A stretch of DNA of 7,631 nucleotides from Omnitrophica bacterium RIFOXYB12_FULL_50_7 (GCA_001804345.1 MHFU01000138.1:1-7631), one strand, 5' to 3'. Positions 1 through 5,978 are shown, counted from the stretch's first letter. Made by a program: numbers and translations. Notes: a model not told the origin generated them from the sequence alone.

Positions 1-47
1 TCCGCAAATCCTTAAGGTTCGCGGATCGAAAGTGAAGGATTTGCGGA
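1..47. repeat. Perfect 13-bp inverted repeat at the window edge
   Basis: Bases 1-13 (TCCGCAAATCCTT) are the exact reverse complement of bases 35-47, with a 21-base spacer. The repeat begins at base 1 and introduces an in-frame TAA at 13-15 just before clear FadJ-like coding sequence. Bases 35-47 belong to that coding frame (residues EGFADI...), so the left arm is the likely extra copy. A fold-back or chimeric join at a sequence end would explain this. A real hairpin or gene disruption cannot be excluded. Confidence 0.75.
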
Positions 48-1332
48 CATTGCGGGCACGGAAGTTTCGAAAAATCTGATCCGGCTTTATTTTCTGAACG
101 AGCGATACAAGAAATTTCCCTGGACGGACCTGAAGCTTCGACCCGAGTCGGTCCTGCAGGCCGGGGTGGTCGGGGCCGGTGTCATGGGAGGCGGGATTGC
201 CCAGCTTTTGAGCAACCGAAACATTTCCGTTCGCGTCAAGGATATCAACACCGACGCCTTGGGCGGTGCGTTGCGGGAAGCCTACCGGATCTATTCGGAA
301 TCCGTGCGCAGGAAAAGGATGAAACCTTTTGAACGCGACCGGAAAATGCGTCTGATCTCTGTGGGATTGACCTCTGACGGTATGCGTCGTTGCGGGATCA
401 TTGTCGAAGCCGTGGTCGAAGATTTTGGTATCAAGCAAAAGGTTTTCCGTGAACTTGGGGGCATTACTGGGCCGGGAACGATTCTGGCATCCAACACTTC
501 ATCTCTTTCGATCAACGAAATGGCGAAGGTGACACCTTACCCCGAACGGGTCATTGGACTGCATTTCTTTAATCCCGTGAATCGCATGCCGCTGGTTGAA
601 GTGATCCCGGCCGATGTGACAAGCAAAGAAACGATCGAACGAACCGTCCAATTTGCACGCGGGCTCGGAAAAACGGTGATCGTTGTGAAGGATGTGCGCG
701 GCTTTCTTGTCAATCGTATCCTGGTCCCTTATCTGAACGAAGCGGGGCACTTGATGGAAGCGGGCGTGAGTCCACAGAGGATCGATGCCGTGGCCAAACG
801 GTTCGGGATGCCGATGGGACCTGCGGAACTTCTTGATCATATCGGGATCGACATTGCGTATAAGGTTGCCCATATCCTGGAAGGCGCTTACGGCGGACGG
901 ATGAAGATGGCCGCGCTCTTTGAAATCGTCAAAGAGAAAAAGTATTTTGGGAAAAAATCGGCGCTCGGCTTTTATCGTTACCACGGCAAAAAAGCAGAGC
1001 CGAACCCCGGGATCCAATTGCCGAGGCCGGTGCGGGCTATTTCAGATGAAGAGATCCTGAAGCGGCTGATCTACACCATGGTCAATGAAGCGAGCCTTTG
1101 TCTTGACGAGAAGGTAACGAGTGAGCCCGGAGCCGTGGATATCGGCATGATCATGGGGATCGGCTTCCCGCCGTTTCGTGCGGGGCTGCTTCGCTATGCC
1201 GATGATACAGGACTGAAAAATGTCGCGGAAGATCTTGGCCTCTTGGCGGTATCCGTGAATCGTGAGAGATTCTCGGTTGCACCGCTCCTCGCGCGTCTGG
1301 CCGCGAACGGGCAAACATTCTACCCATCATAA
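16..1332 (+). CDS. 3-hydroxyacyl-CoA dehydrogenase, C-terminal part of an FadB/FadJ-type multifunctional protein (5' end missing)
   Basis: It oxidises L-3-hydroxyacyl-CoA to 3-ketoacyl-CoA with NAD+, the third step of beta-oxidation. The only plausible start codon, GTG at 166, lies inside the Rossmann fold. The same frame is open from 16 and encodes residues (IESEGFADIAGTEVSKN, then NLIRLYFLNERYKKFPW) that resemble the linker between the hydratase and dehydrogenase domains of FadB/FadJ proteins. The true gene therefore very probably began upstream with an enoyl-CoA hydratase domain. Counting from the GTG, the NAD-binding glycines are in GAGVMGGGIAQ (3-13). The catalytic pair fits His133 in HFFNPVNRMPLVEV and Glu145, twelve residues later as in the family. 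A C-terminal 3HCDH domain follows from about 177, with a second repeat from about 300 (VNEASLCLDEK, GIGFPPFRAGLLRYAD). The frame ends at TAA 1330-1332. An in-frame TAA at 13-15 blocks extension to the window start. The next gene follows after 24 bases, suggesting an operon. Confidence 0.88.
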   Translation, partial: GSRIESEGFADIAGTEVSKNLIRLYFLNERYKKFPWTDLKLRPESVLQAGVVGAGVMGGGIAQLLSNRNISVRVKDINTDALGGALREAYRIYSESVRRKRMKPFERDRKMRLISVGLTSDGMRRCGIIVEAVVEDFGIKQKVFRELGGITGPGTILASNTSSLSINEMAKVTPYPERVIGLHFFNPVNRMPLVEVIPADVTSKETIERTVQFARGLGKTVIVVKDVRGFLVNRILVPYLNEAGHLMEAGVSPQRIDAVAKRFGMPMGPAELLDHIGIDIAYKVAHILEGAYGGRMKMAALFEIVKEKKYFGKKSALGFYRYHGKKAEPNPGIQLPRPVRAISDEEILKRLIYTMVNEASLCLDEKVTSEPGAVDIGMIMGIGFPPFRAGLLRYADDTGLKNVAEDLGLLAVSVNRERFSVAPLLARLAANGQTFYPS

Positions 1333-1343
1333 ACCTAATCCCT

Positions 1344-1350
1344 TAGGAGG
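1344..1350 (+). promoter_or_regulatory. Strong ribosome binding site for the acyl-CoA dehydrogenase
   Basis: TAGGAGG lies six bases before ATG 1357 and is a near-perfect anti-16S match. It selects this ATG as the start over the in-frame ATG two codons later. Confidence 0.8.
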
Positions 1351-1356
1351 ACTGCC

Positions 1357-3225
1357 ATGGATATGTTCGGAAAAAATGTCGGAAAAGAAGAGCGGGCCTC
1401 GCTTGAAGTCGCCGAAGCGTCCCGTCAAACAGAATGGAAACAAGGCAGTTTCTTGCGTGGGCTTTACGAGGGCAAGTTCCTGTGGAACCTGGTCTATCCC
1501 TTTCCGGAACAAACTTCTGAAGACAAGAAAAAGGGTGATGACTATCTGGCTGCGATCGAAAAGCTTCTGCGGGAAAAACTCGATCCGGAGCAAGTCGATT
1601 TAACCGGGGAGATCCCGGACGAGGTGATCCGGAAGCTTTTTGAAATGGGGGCCTTCGCTCTCAAGATCCCCGAAAGCTATGGAGGATTGGAGCTAAGCAA
1701 GATCAATTACGGACGGGTGATGCATCTAATCTCCAGCTATTGCAGTTCCACCGCGGTGCTTCTTTCCGCGCATCAAAGCATTGGCGTACCCCAACCACTT
1801 CTTGATTTCGGCACTGAAGAACAAAAGAAAAAATACCTCCCGCGTTTCCGCAAGGATGCGATCTCGGGGTTCGCGCTGACGGAGCCCGGAGCCGGTAGCG
1901 ATCCGAGCCGGATGACCACTACCGCCACACCGATCGATGATGGGAAATATTTTTTGCTGAACGGTGAGAAGCTATGGTGTACGAACGGCGTGATCGCGGA
2001 CATTCTGATCGTGATGGCACTGACGCCGCCCAAGGTCGTCCACGGAAAGGAACGAAAACAGATCACGGCGTTCATCGTGGAAACAAACACGCCGGGTTTT
2101 GAAGTCGAACACCGTTGCGAGTTTATGGGCATTCGCGGTGCGAAGATTGGGCTCCTCAAATTCACGAACGTGAAAGTCCCGCGCGAGAACATCGTCGCCG
2201 GTGAAGGGGAGGGCCTCAAGCTCGCGCTGACGACGCTCAACACGGGCCGTCTGACGATGCCTGCTGCGGTTACCGGAGCTTGCAAATATGCGCTGCGTGT
2301 TTCCAGGATTTGGGCCGCGAAGCGTGTGCAGTGGGGCTCTCCGATTGGCGAACATGAAGCGATTGCTGATAAGCTCGCAAGCATGTCCGCTTCCGTTCTG
2401 GCTATGGAGGCTATGACCTGGTACGTGACCCACACGGCTATGCGGCAGCATGCGGATATCCGGCTTGAGGCTGCGGTCGCCAAGAAGTTCTGTACCGAAA
2501 TGTGCTGGGATGTCACGAACGAAGCCTTGCAGATCCGCGGCGGACGGGGGTATGAAACTTCGAAATCCTTGAGAGAAAGGGGAGAAGGCGAAGATGCTTA
2601 TCCCATCGAGCGCCTGGTCCGCGATTCCAGGATCAATACGATCATCGAAGGCACAAGCGAGATCATGAATCTTTTTATCACGCGCGAGGCCCTGGACATC
2701 CATCTCAAGCGCATGCTTCCGCTTTTCAACCCCAAGGCCGGACTCTTCGCAAAATTGAAAGCCGTTTTTGATATGGGGGTTTCCTACGCGTTTTGGTATC
2801 CGAGGCTTTGGATGCCTGTATTAGGATTTGGCAAGGCGGAGGAAGGGATTCCGGCCACGTTAAAACCGCACCTTCTTTATGCCAAGCGCATGACCCAGCG
2901 TCTTGCGCGCAGCATGTTTCATAGCATGATGATTTTCCAGCAGGCGATGGCGAAAAAAGAAATCCTGGCTGCTCGATTCGTGGAAATCGGGTGTGATCTT
3001 TTCGCGATCTCCGTGGTATGTTCCTACACGTCAGGCAAGATCAAAAATGGAGCCTCCGAGGAGGATCTAACGCCTCTTGCGGATCTTTTTTGTCGCACGA
3101 CCCGGAGAAGGATCGCCTGCCGATTCCATGAAGTCTATTACAATCAGGATGGCCTCAAGAAAGCCGTTTCCAAAAAAGTTTTAAGCGGGAAATACGACTG
3201 GCTTGAATCGGACATCATGAAATAG
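1357..3225 (+). CDS. Acyl-CoA dehydrogenase, long (622-residue) form
   Basis: It is an FAD-dependent enzyme that makes trans-2-enoyl-CoA from acyl-CoA and passes electrons to electron-transfer flavoprotein, the first step of beta-oxidation. The order is an N-terminal extension (about 1-60), an alpha-helical N domain, a beta domain with FALTEPGAGSD at 172-182 and NGEKLWCTN at 202-210, then a C-terminal helical domain. The probable catalytic base is Glu431 in INTIIEGTSEIMNLF, aligned with the IYEGT glutamate of medium-chain enzymes. Between RGGRGYE (394-400) and PIERLVRDSR there is a charged stretch (SKSLRERGEGEDAY) that shorter acyl-CoA dehydrogenases lack. About 170 residues follow the catalytic loop, giving a length close to very-long-chain enzymes rather than the usual 380-400. 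This points to long acyl substrates, but specificity is inferred. It lies 24 bases after the dehydrogenase gene and probably shares its transcript. The ends are intact, with the stop TAG at 3223-3225. Confidence 0.92.
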   Translation: MDMFGKNVGKEERASLEVAEASRQTEWKQGSFLRGLYEGKFLWNLVYPFPEQTSEDKKKGDDYLAAIEKLLREKLDPEQVDLTGEIPDEVIRKLFEMGAFALKIPESYGGLELSKINYGRVMHLISSYCSSTAVLLSAHQSIGVPQPLLDFGTEEQKKKYLPRFRKDAISGFALTEPGAGSDPSRMTTTATPIDDGKYFLLNGEKLWCTNGVIADILIVMALTPPKVVHGKERKQITAFIVETNTPGFEVEHRCEFMGIRGAKIGLLKFTNVKVPRENIVAGEGEGLKLALTTLNTGRLTMPAAVTGACKYALRVSRIWAAKRVQWGSPIGEHEAIADKLASMSASVLAMEAMTWYVTHTAMRQHADIRLEAAVAKKFCTEMCWDVTNEALQIRGGRGYETSKSLRERGEGEDAYPIERLVRDSRINTIIEGTSEIMNLFITREALDIHLKRMLPLFNPKAGLFAKLKAVFDMGVSYAFWYPRLWMPVLGFGKAEEGIPATLKPHLLYAKRMTQRLARSMFHSMMIFQQAMAKKEILAARFVEIGCDLFAISVVCSYTSGKIKNGASEEDLTPLADLFCRTTRRRIACRFHEVYYNQDGLKKAVSKKVLSGKYDWLESDIMK

Positions 3226-3245
3226 CAGGGCGCGTTTGTCCCTGC
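3225..3245 (+). terminator. Weak hairpin after the acyl-CoA dehydrogenase stop
   Basis: GCAGGG (3225-3230) pairs with CCCTGC (3240-3245) around a nine-base loop, starting on the last base of the stop codon. No T-run follows directly (only CCTTTT about ten bases later), so intrinsic termination is doubtful. The rest of 3246-3312, up to the insertion sequence, shows no gene. Confidence 0.25.
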
Positions 3246-3312
3246 CGCACCGGTTCCTTTTGTGGGGATCGGCCTCGCAGCTACGGAGATGCACCCCGTT
3301 CATGGATTCCGC

Positions 3313-3338
3313 TGTTATCGATTTTCCAAAACTGGACA
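3313..3338 (+). repeat. Left terminal inverted repeat of the insertion sequence
   Basis: It starts TGTTATCG and ends AAAACTGGACA (3328-3338). A second, subterminal copy, AAAAGTGGACA, follows at 3350-3360, 22 bases from the first. Confidence 0.7.
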
Positions 3339-3381
3339 CTTGATGATTTAAAAGTGGACACCTGAAAGGCTGTATTCTTTG

Positions 3382-3396
3382 CCTCCCACAAGGAGG
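3382..3396 (+). promoter_or_regulatory. Transposase ribosome binding site inside a small hairpin
   Basis: AAGGAGG (3390-3396) lies eight bases before ATG 3405 and is a very strong Shine-Dalgarno. CCTCC at 3382-3386 is complementary to GGAGG at 3392-3396 with a five-base loop, so the site can be masked in the mRNA. Such masking is a known way for insertion sequences to limit transposase synthesis. Its use here is inferred. Confidence 0.5.
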
Positions 3397-3404
3397 GGGA
3401 GAAT

Positions 3405-4670
3405 ATGGCTCAGATTCACAAGCGGTTTACGGACGATCAGGTCAGGGGATTATTTGAACGGTATGTCCGGAAGGAAGTGGCTCGGAAATATCTCCAGGAG
3501 ATACTAGGGATTTCCAAGAGTCGGTTTTTTTCATTACTAAGTGAGTACCGGAAAGATCCTGAGAAGTTTTCGATCCAGTACAGCCGAAGTTCACCGCCGC
3601 GGATTGATCCAGCGATTGAGGCGAACATTCTCAAAGAACTGGTCGTGGACAAAAAGATGATCCTGGACAAGAGCATTCCGATTTATCGTTACAACTACAG
3701 TTTTCTGCAAGGGCAGCTCGAAAAAAAGCACCGGCAGGAAGTTTCATTGTCGACGATCATCGACCGGGCCAAGAAGCATGATTTTTACATTCCCAATCGC
3801 CGTCGAGGGGTGATCCATGACCGGGAAGTATTAACGCGGCATATTGGTGAGTTGGTTCAGCATGACAGCTCGTATCATTTATGGGCGCCCGGAGGCGGAG
3901 AGAAGTGGTGGCTGATCACGGGGCTGGATGATTACAGCCGGTTTATGTTCTATGCCATTTTAATCAAGCACGAACAGGTATGGCCGCACATTAACGCATT
4001 GCAGCGCTTGGTGTTAGAGCATGGTTTCCCCTATCAGTATTATGTCGATCAACATTCGATTTTTCGGTTCGTCCGCAACCGGGATGACCGGTATTACAAA
4101 GCGGGACCGATCACGGATGAATACCTGCCTCAATGGAAACAAGTACTCAACGATTGTGGGGTGAAAGTGATTTACGCGTTATCGCCGCAGGCCAAAGGAA
4201 AGATTGAACGGCCCTACGGATGGATTCAGGATCACTTGGTGAGGACCTGTGTGCGGGAGAACGTAACGACGATTCAATCAGCCCGAAAGGTCCTGGCTGA
4301 GGAGGTAAGGGAGTACAATTACAAACGGGTGCACTCGATTACGGAAGAGATCCCGTACGTCCGGTTTCAAAAAGCGCTGAAAGCTAAGCAGAGTTTGTTC
4401 CGGGAATTCAAACTGCCACCGCCTTTCAAGTCACCCAAAGATCTTTTTTGTCTTCGGCTTCAGCGAAGCACCGACGCCTATCGCAAAGTCTCGATTAACA
4501 ACATCCCCGTCCGAATCAATGGGGTTGATCCGCACCAATCCGTCACGATCAGGATCTATCCCGTTAACCCCACCGTATCTGAATTAAGATTCTGGCACGA
4601 AAACCAACTTGTTGACGTCCAAACCTTCAAAACCCAGGACCTCAAGGGGGTGTCCAGTTTTCAGTCGTAA
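3405..4670 (+). CDS. DDE (rve-type) transposase
   Basis: It cuts and joins the ends of the surrounding insertion sequence. Residues about 8-50 form a helix-turn-helix (DQVRGLFERY, then LGISKSRFFSLLSEY), the expected DNA-binding part. The integrase-like catalytic core runs from about 145 to 320. Asp154 (QHDSSYHLW), Asp215 (YYVDQHSIF) and Glu268 (PQAKGKIERPYGWIQ) fit the DDE triad, with GLDDYSRF at 173-180 as the usual strand after the first Asp. The second Asp and the Glu are 53 residues apart, longer than the classic 35, because of a charged insertion around 221-250. A basic C-terminal domain follows. The length is normal for IS481/ISNCY-like elements and no frameshift or internal stop is seen. 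The coding end overlaps the inner right-end repeat (4651-4661), and the stop TAA is at 4668-4670. Confidence 0.88.
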   Translation: MAQIHKRFTDDQVRGLFERYVRKEVARKYLQEILGISKSRFFSLLSEYRKDPEKFSIQYSRSSPPRIDPAIEANILKELVVDKKMILDKSIPIYRYNYSFLQGQLEKKHRQEVSLSTIIDRAKKHDFYIPNRRRGVIHDREVLTRHIGELVQHDSSYHLWAPGGGEKWWLITGLDDYSRFMFYAILIKHEQVWPHINALQRLVLEHGFPYQYYVDQHSIFRFVRNRDDRYYKAGPITDEYLPQWKQVLNDCGVKVIYALSPQAKGKIERPYGWIQDHLVRTCVRENVTTIQSARKVLAEEVREYNYKRVHSITEEIPYVRFQKALKAKQSLFREFKLPPPFKSPKDLFCLRLQRSTDAYRKVSINNIPVRINGVDPHQSVTIRIYPVNPTVSELRFWHENQLVDVQTFKTQDLKGVSSFQS

Positions 4671-4709
4671 ATCTCTATAAACCTGTCCACTTTTGAATCG
4701 TAACTGACA
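4651..4709 (-). repeat. Right end of the insertion sequence: inner and terminal repeats
   Basis: Read on the minus strand from 4709, the end starts TGTCAGTTACG and continues to AAAAGTGGACA (4684-4694). A second copy, AAAACTGGACA, lies at 4651-4661, 33 bases further in and inside the transposase coding end. The outer/inner order of the C and G variants is the reverse of the left end. Confidence 0.7.
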
Positions 4710-4720
4710 GCCTCGGAACT

Positions 4721-4748
4721 TTGCTTGCCCAAGAACGGCATTTATGTT
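4721..4748 (+). promoter_or_regulatory. Probable sigma-70-type promoter of the rpsF operon
   Basis: TTGCTT (4721-4726) and TATGTT (4743-4748) are spaced by 16 bases and match the -35 and -10 consensus at four of six positions or better. It is the best candidate upstream of rpsF and would give a leader of roughly 190 bases. It begins 11 bases after the insertion sequence end, so the native promoter seems to be preserved. Transcription from the insertion sequence could also contribute. Confidence 0.4.
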
Positions 4749-4850
4749 ACATTGTCTCCTCTTTGAGCCTTTTTGAAGGCCTAAAAACTTCATAACTGCT
4801 TCTGTAGCTTCTGTTTATGAGACTTACGGAAAGAGTTATCATTTAATCCA

Positions 4851-4927
4851 GCACTGCGTTCTTTAAAAATGAAAGGTTTGCAGTGCAGTACCGTTAACCA
4901 TTTATAAAAATATATGGAGAACGGTGC
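4851..4927 (+). promoter_or_regulatory. S6:S18-binding leader RNA, copy 1 (upstream of rpsF)
   Basis: This matches the published motif in rpsF leaders, a CCG bulge flanked by a stem and a hairpin, through which the S6:S18 complex is thought to repress its own mRNA. Stem P1 is GGTT (4875-4878) with AACC (4896-4899). The inner hairpin P2 is TGC (4879-4881) with GTA (4888-4890). The bulge is CCGTT (4891-4895). Two other helices compete with it. Stem A is GCACTGC (4851-4857) with GCAGTGC (4880-4886). Stem B is GTACCGTT (4888-4895) with AACGGTGC (4920-4927), which buries the CCG. The 3' part (ATGGAGAACGGTG) also resembles the 16S rRNA segment where S6:S18 binds, from memory of that rRNA. It ends 21 bases before the rpsF start. 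Confidence 0.75.
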
Positions 4928-4948
4928 CAGACGGTAAGGGAGTGTGTA

Positions 4949-5287
4949 ATGAAAAAATATGAAGGTTTGTTTATTTTTCCGCCGGAGATTACAGGGGAGT
5001 CTCACAAAGACCCCGCCGCGGAGATCGTAAAATGGATCGAGAAATTCCAGGGTAAAGTGATCCAAAAGACCGATCTTGGAAAAAAGAAGCTCGGGCACAT
5101 GATCCGCAAATACAAGGACGGCAGAACGTTCGTTTTTGAATTCGAAATGGATCCGTCCCGGGCGCAGGATTTTCGTAAGGAACTGGAGCTGCAAGAAAAT
5201 CTTTTGAGATACATGGTGAGCATTCCCGCGAAGAAGCCCGCGCTACCGCCTCTTCCGGTTACTCCCTCCGTGACGTCCAAAGCATAA
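4949..5287 (+). CDS. rpsF: 30S ribosomal protein S6
   Basis: It is a small-subunit protein that binds the central domain of 16S rRNA as a dimer with S18. The 112 residues begin MKKYEGLFIFPPEI, the first beta strand of S6, and contain GKKKLGHMIRKYKDGRTFVFEF (about 49-70), the typical lysine-rich loop and strand. LLRYMVSIP (about 89-97) is the last strand, and a proline-rich tail follows. The length is normal. The start is fixed by GGGAG (4938-4942), six bases before the ATG. It is the first gene of the rpsF-ssb-rpsR-rplI cluster, and ssb follows after 31 bases. The leader RNA directly upstream suggests autoregulation. Confidence 0.95.
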   Translation: MKKYEGLFIFPPEITGESHKDPAAEIVKWIEKFQGKVIQKTDLGKKKLGHMIRKYKDGRTFVFEFEMDPSRAQDFRKELELQENLLRYMVSIPAKKPALPPLPVTPSVTSKA

Positions 5288-5318
5288 TCAATCCAACGTG
5301 CAAAATATCGGGTGACCT

Positions 5319-5804
5319 ATGGCCGTAAGTTTGAATAAAGTTATGTTGATCGGGAATCTCACTCGAGATCCGGAACTTCGTTATATCCCTTCGGGACAGG
5401 CCGTGACGACTTTTACGATTGCTGTCAACCGTACGTTCAATTCCAAGGCGGGAGAAAAAAAAGAAGAAGTAGCATTTATCCGCATCGTCGCTTGGGCACG
5501 TCTCGCGGAGATTTGTAATGAATACCTGAAAAAAGGCCGCCCCGTTTTCGTGGAGGGAAGGATTCAGACCCGAAGTTGGGATGGTCCGGATGGTAACAAA
5601 CGGTATTCCACAGAAGTGGTCGCCGACAATGTCCAGTTCCTCGGTTCGAAACCCGGAAGTGGGAAGGGCGAGGGGGCGGATGTTCCGGCCATGGACGTGG
5701 ATGACAGCATTTTTGAAGCTCCGGAGGGCGGCGTGCCTTCCAAAAAGGATTCCGTCTCTCTTTCAAAGGACGAACTTAAACCCGACGAAGAAGTTCCATT
5801 CTAA
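5319..5804 (+). CDS. ssb: Single-stranded DNA-binding protein
   Basis: It coats single-stranded DNA during replication, recombination and repair and recruits partner proteins. The OB fold covers about 1-110: SLNKVMLIGNLTRDPELRY at the N-terminus, FTIAVNRTF, FIRIVAWARLAEICNEYLKKGRPVFVEGRIQTRSW and YSTEVVADNVQFL. A glycine- and acid-rich linker follows. The last residues, DEEVPF, are the acidic tip that binds partner proteins, close to the common DDDIPF. The 161-residue length is typical. The ribosome site is GGGTGA (5310-5315), close to ATG 5319. Its position between rpsF and rpsR is conserved in many bacteria. The stop TAA (5802-5804) overlaps the first stem of the next regulatory RNA. Confidence 0.95.
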   Translation: MAVSLNKVMLIGNLTRDPELRYIPSGQAVTTFTIAVNRTFNSKAGEKKEEVAFIRIVAWARLAEICNEYLKKGRPVFVEGRIQTRSWDGPDGNKRYSTEVVADNVQFLGSKPGSGKGEGADVPAMDVDDSIFEAPEGGVPSKKDSVSLSKDELKPDEEVPF

Positions 5805-5879
5805 TACCGCATCATATTTAAATTTAGGGGTATGCGGTATCGTACTGTTAACCCCTGAAATCAAACGGAGAACAGTGCT
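5803..5879 (+). promoter_or_regulatory. S6:S18-binding-like RNA, copy 2 (ssb-rpsR gap)
   Basis: It has the same architecture as the rpsF leader. P1 is AGGGGT (5826-5831) with ACCCCT (5851-5856), extendable by three pairs. P2 is TGCG (5833-5836) with CGTA (5841-5844) around a GTAT loop. The bulge is CTGTT (5845-5849), so the normally conserved CCG is CTG here. Stem A is a perfect 9 bp, ATACCGCAT (5804-5812) with ATGCGGTAT (5832-5840). Stem B is GTACTGTT (5842-5849) with AACAGTGC (5871-5878); it changes along with the bulge (CTG with CAG). Whether S6:S18 still binds this copy is unclear. Confidence 0.65.
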
Positions 5880-5956
5880 AATACTGCGGCACTATTAATT
5901 TTACGGGTTCGCATTATTGTACCGTTAACCCGTAAAAACAAATAAAAAACGGTGCT
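5880..5956 (+). promoter_or_regulatory. S6:S18-binding-like RNA, copy 3 (upstream of rpsR)
   Basis: P1 is an unbroken 11 bp, TTTTACGGGTT (5899-5909) with AACCCGTAAAA (5927-5937). P2 is GCA (5911-5913) with TGT (5918-5920) around TTAT. The bulge is CCGTT (5922-5926), with the canonical CCG. Stem A is 5880-5889 with 5909-5918, having one mismatch and one G-U pair. Stem B is GTACCGTT (5919-5926) with AACGGTGC (5948-5955). The loop between P1 and the 3' strand of stem B is A-rich. A short inverted repeat, GCTAAATTAGC (5954-5964), follows, then the rpsR ribosome site AGGTG (5966-5970). The placement suggests separate control of S18 translation or of read-through from ssb. Confidence 0.7.
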
Positions 5957-5978
5957 AAATTAGCCAGGTGTAAAAAAC

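Larger units (their letters stand above)
3313..4709 (+). mobile_element. Insertion sequence with a single DDE transposase, apparently complete (1397 bp)
   Basis: The ends are set by an ungapped 26-bp imperfect inverted repeat beginning TGT: 3313-3338 against the complement of 4684-4709, 17 of 26 bases matching by eye. Both end in AAAA(C/G)TGGACA. The element holds one intact transposase gene. The flanking bases are GC on both sides (3311-3312 and 4710-4711), which could be a 2-bp target duplication or chance; no longer duplication is visible. It sits between the acyl-CoA dehydrogenase and the promoter region of the ribosomal operon, and disrupts no recognisable gene. The family is uncertain. 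The transposase layout suits the IS481/ISNCY-like rve group, and IS1202-like elements are another possibility. Confidence 0.8.
5803..5958 (+). repeat. Tandem direct repeat (two 79-base units) filling the ssb-rpsR gap
   Basis: Bases 5803-5881 align without gaps to 5880-5958, with about 57 of 79 identical by eye; the units share two bases at the junction. Both start AATAC and end GTGCTAA. Many differences come in compensating pairs within predicted helices, which points to selection on RNA structure rather than recent duplication. Confidence 0.85.

Noticed and set aside
499..1017. Long minus-strand reading frames opposite the dehydrogenase, acyl-CoA dehydrogenase, ssb and rplI genes
   Set aside because: They run antisense to well-supported genes, show no recognisable domains and follow from the codon bias of the real genes.
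3317..4700. ATCG direct repeat (3317-3320 and 4697-4700) as a target duplication
   Set aside because: It would leave ends of unequal length outside the AAAA(C/G)TGGACA motifs and would cut off the matching TGT tips. Four bases can match by chance.
4725..4752. dif-like Xer site beside the insertion sequence (TTATGTTACAT at 4742-4752 resembles the XerD arm at 10 of 11 bases)
   Set aside because: The opposite arm (4725-4735) matches the XerC half poorly, and the stretch is better explained as the -10 part of the rpsF promoter. It also lies about 30 bases from the element end.
4767..4780. Hairpin GCCTT/AAGGC in the early rpsF leader as a terminator
   Set aside because: The stem is only five bp and is followed by CTAAAAACTT rather than a T-run, so termination is not supported.
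5581..5898. Plus-strand frame overlapping the ssb end and the ssb-rpsR gap
   Set aside because: It is out of frame with ssb, its sequence resembles no known family, and its 3' half coincides with structured regulatory RNA.
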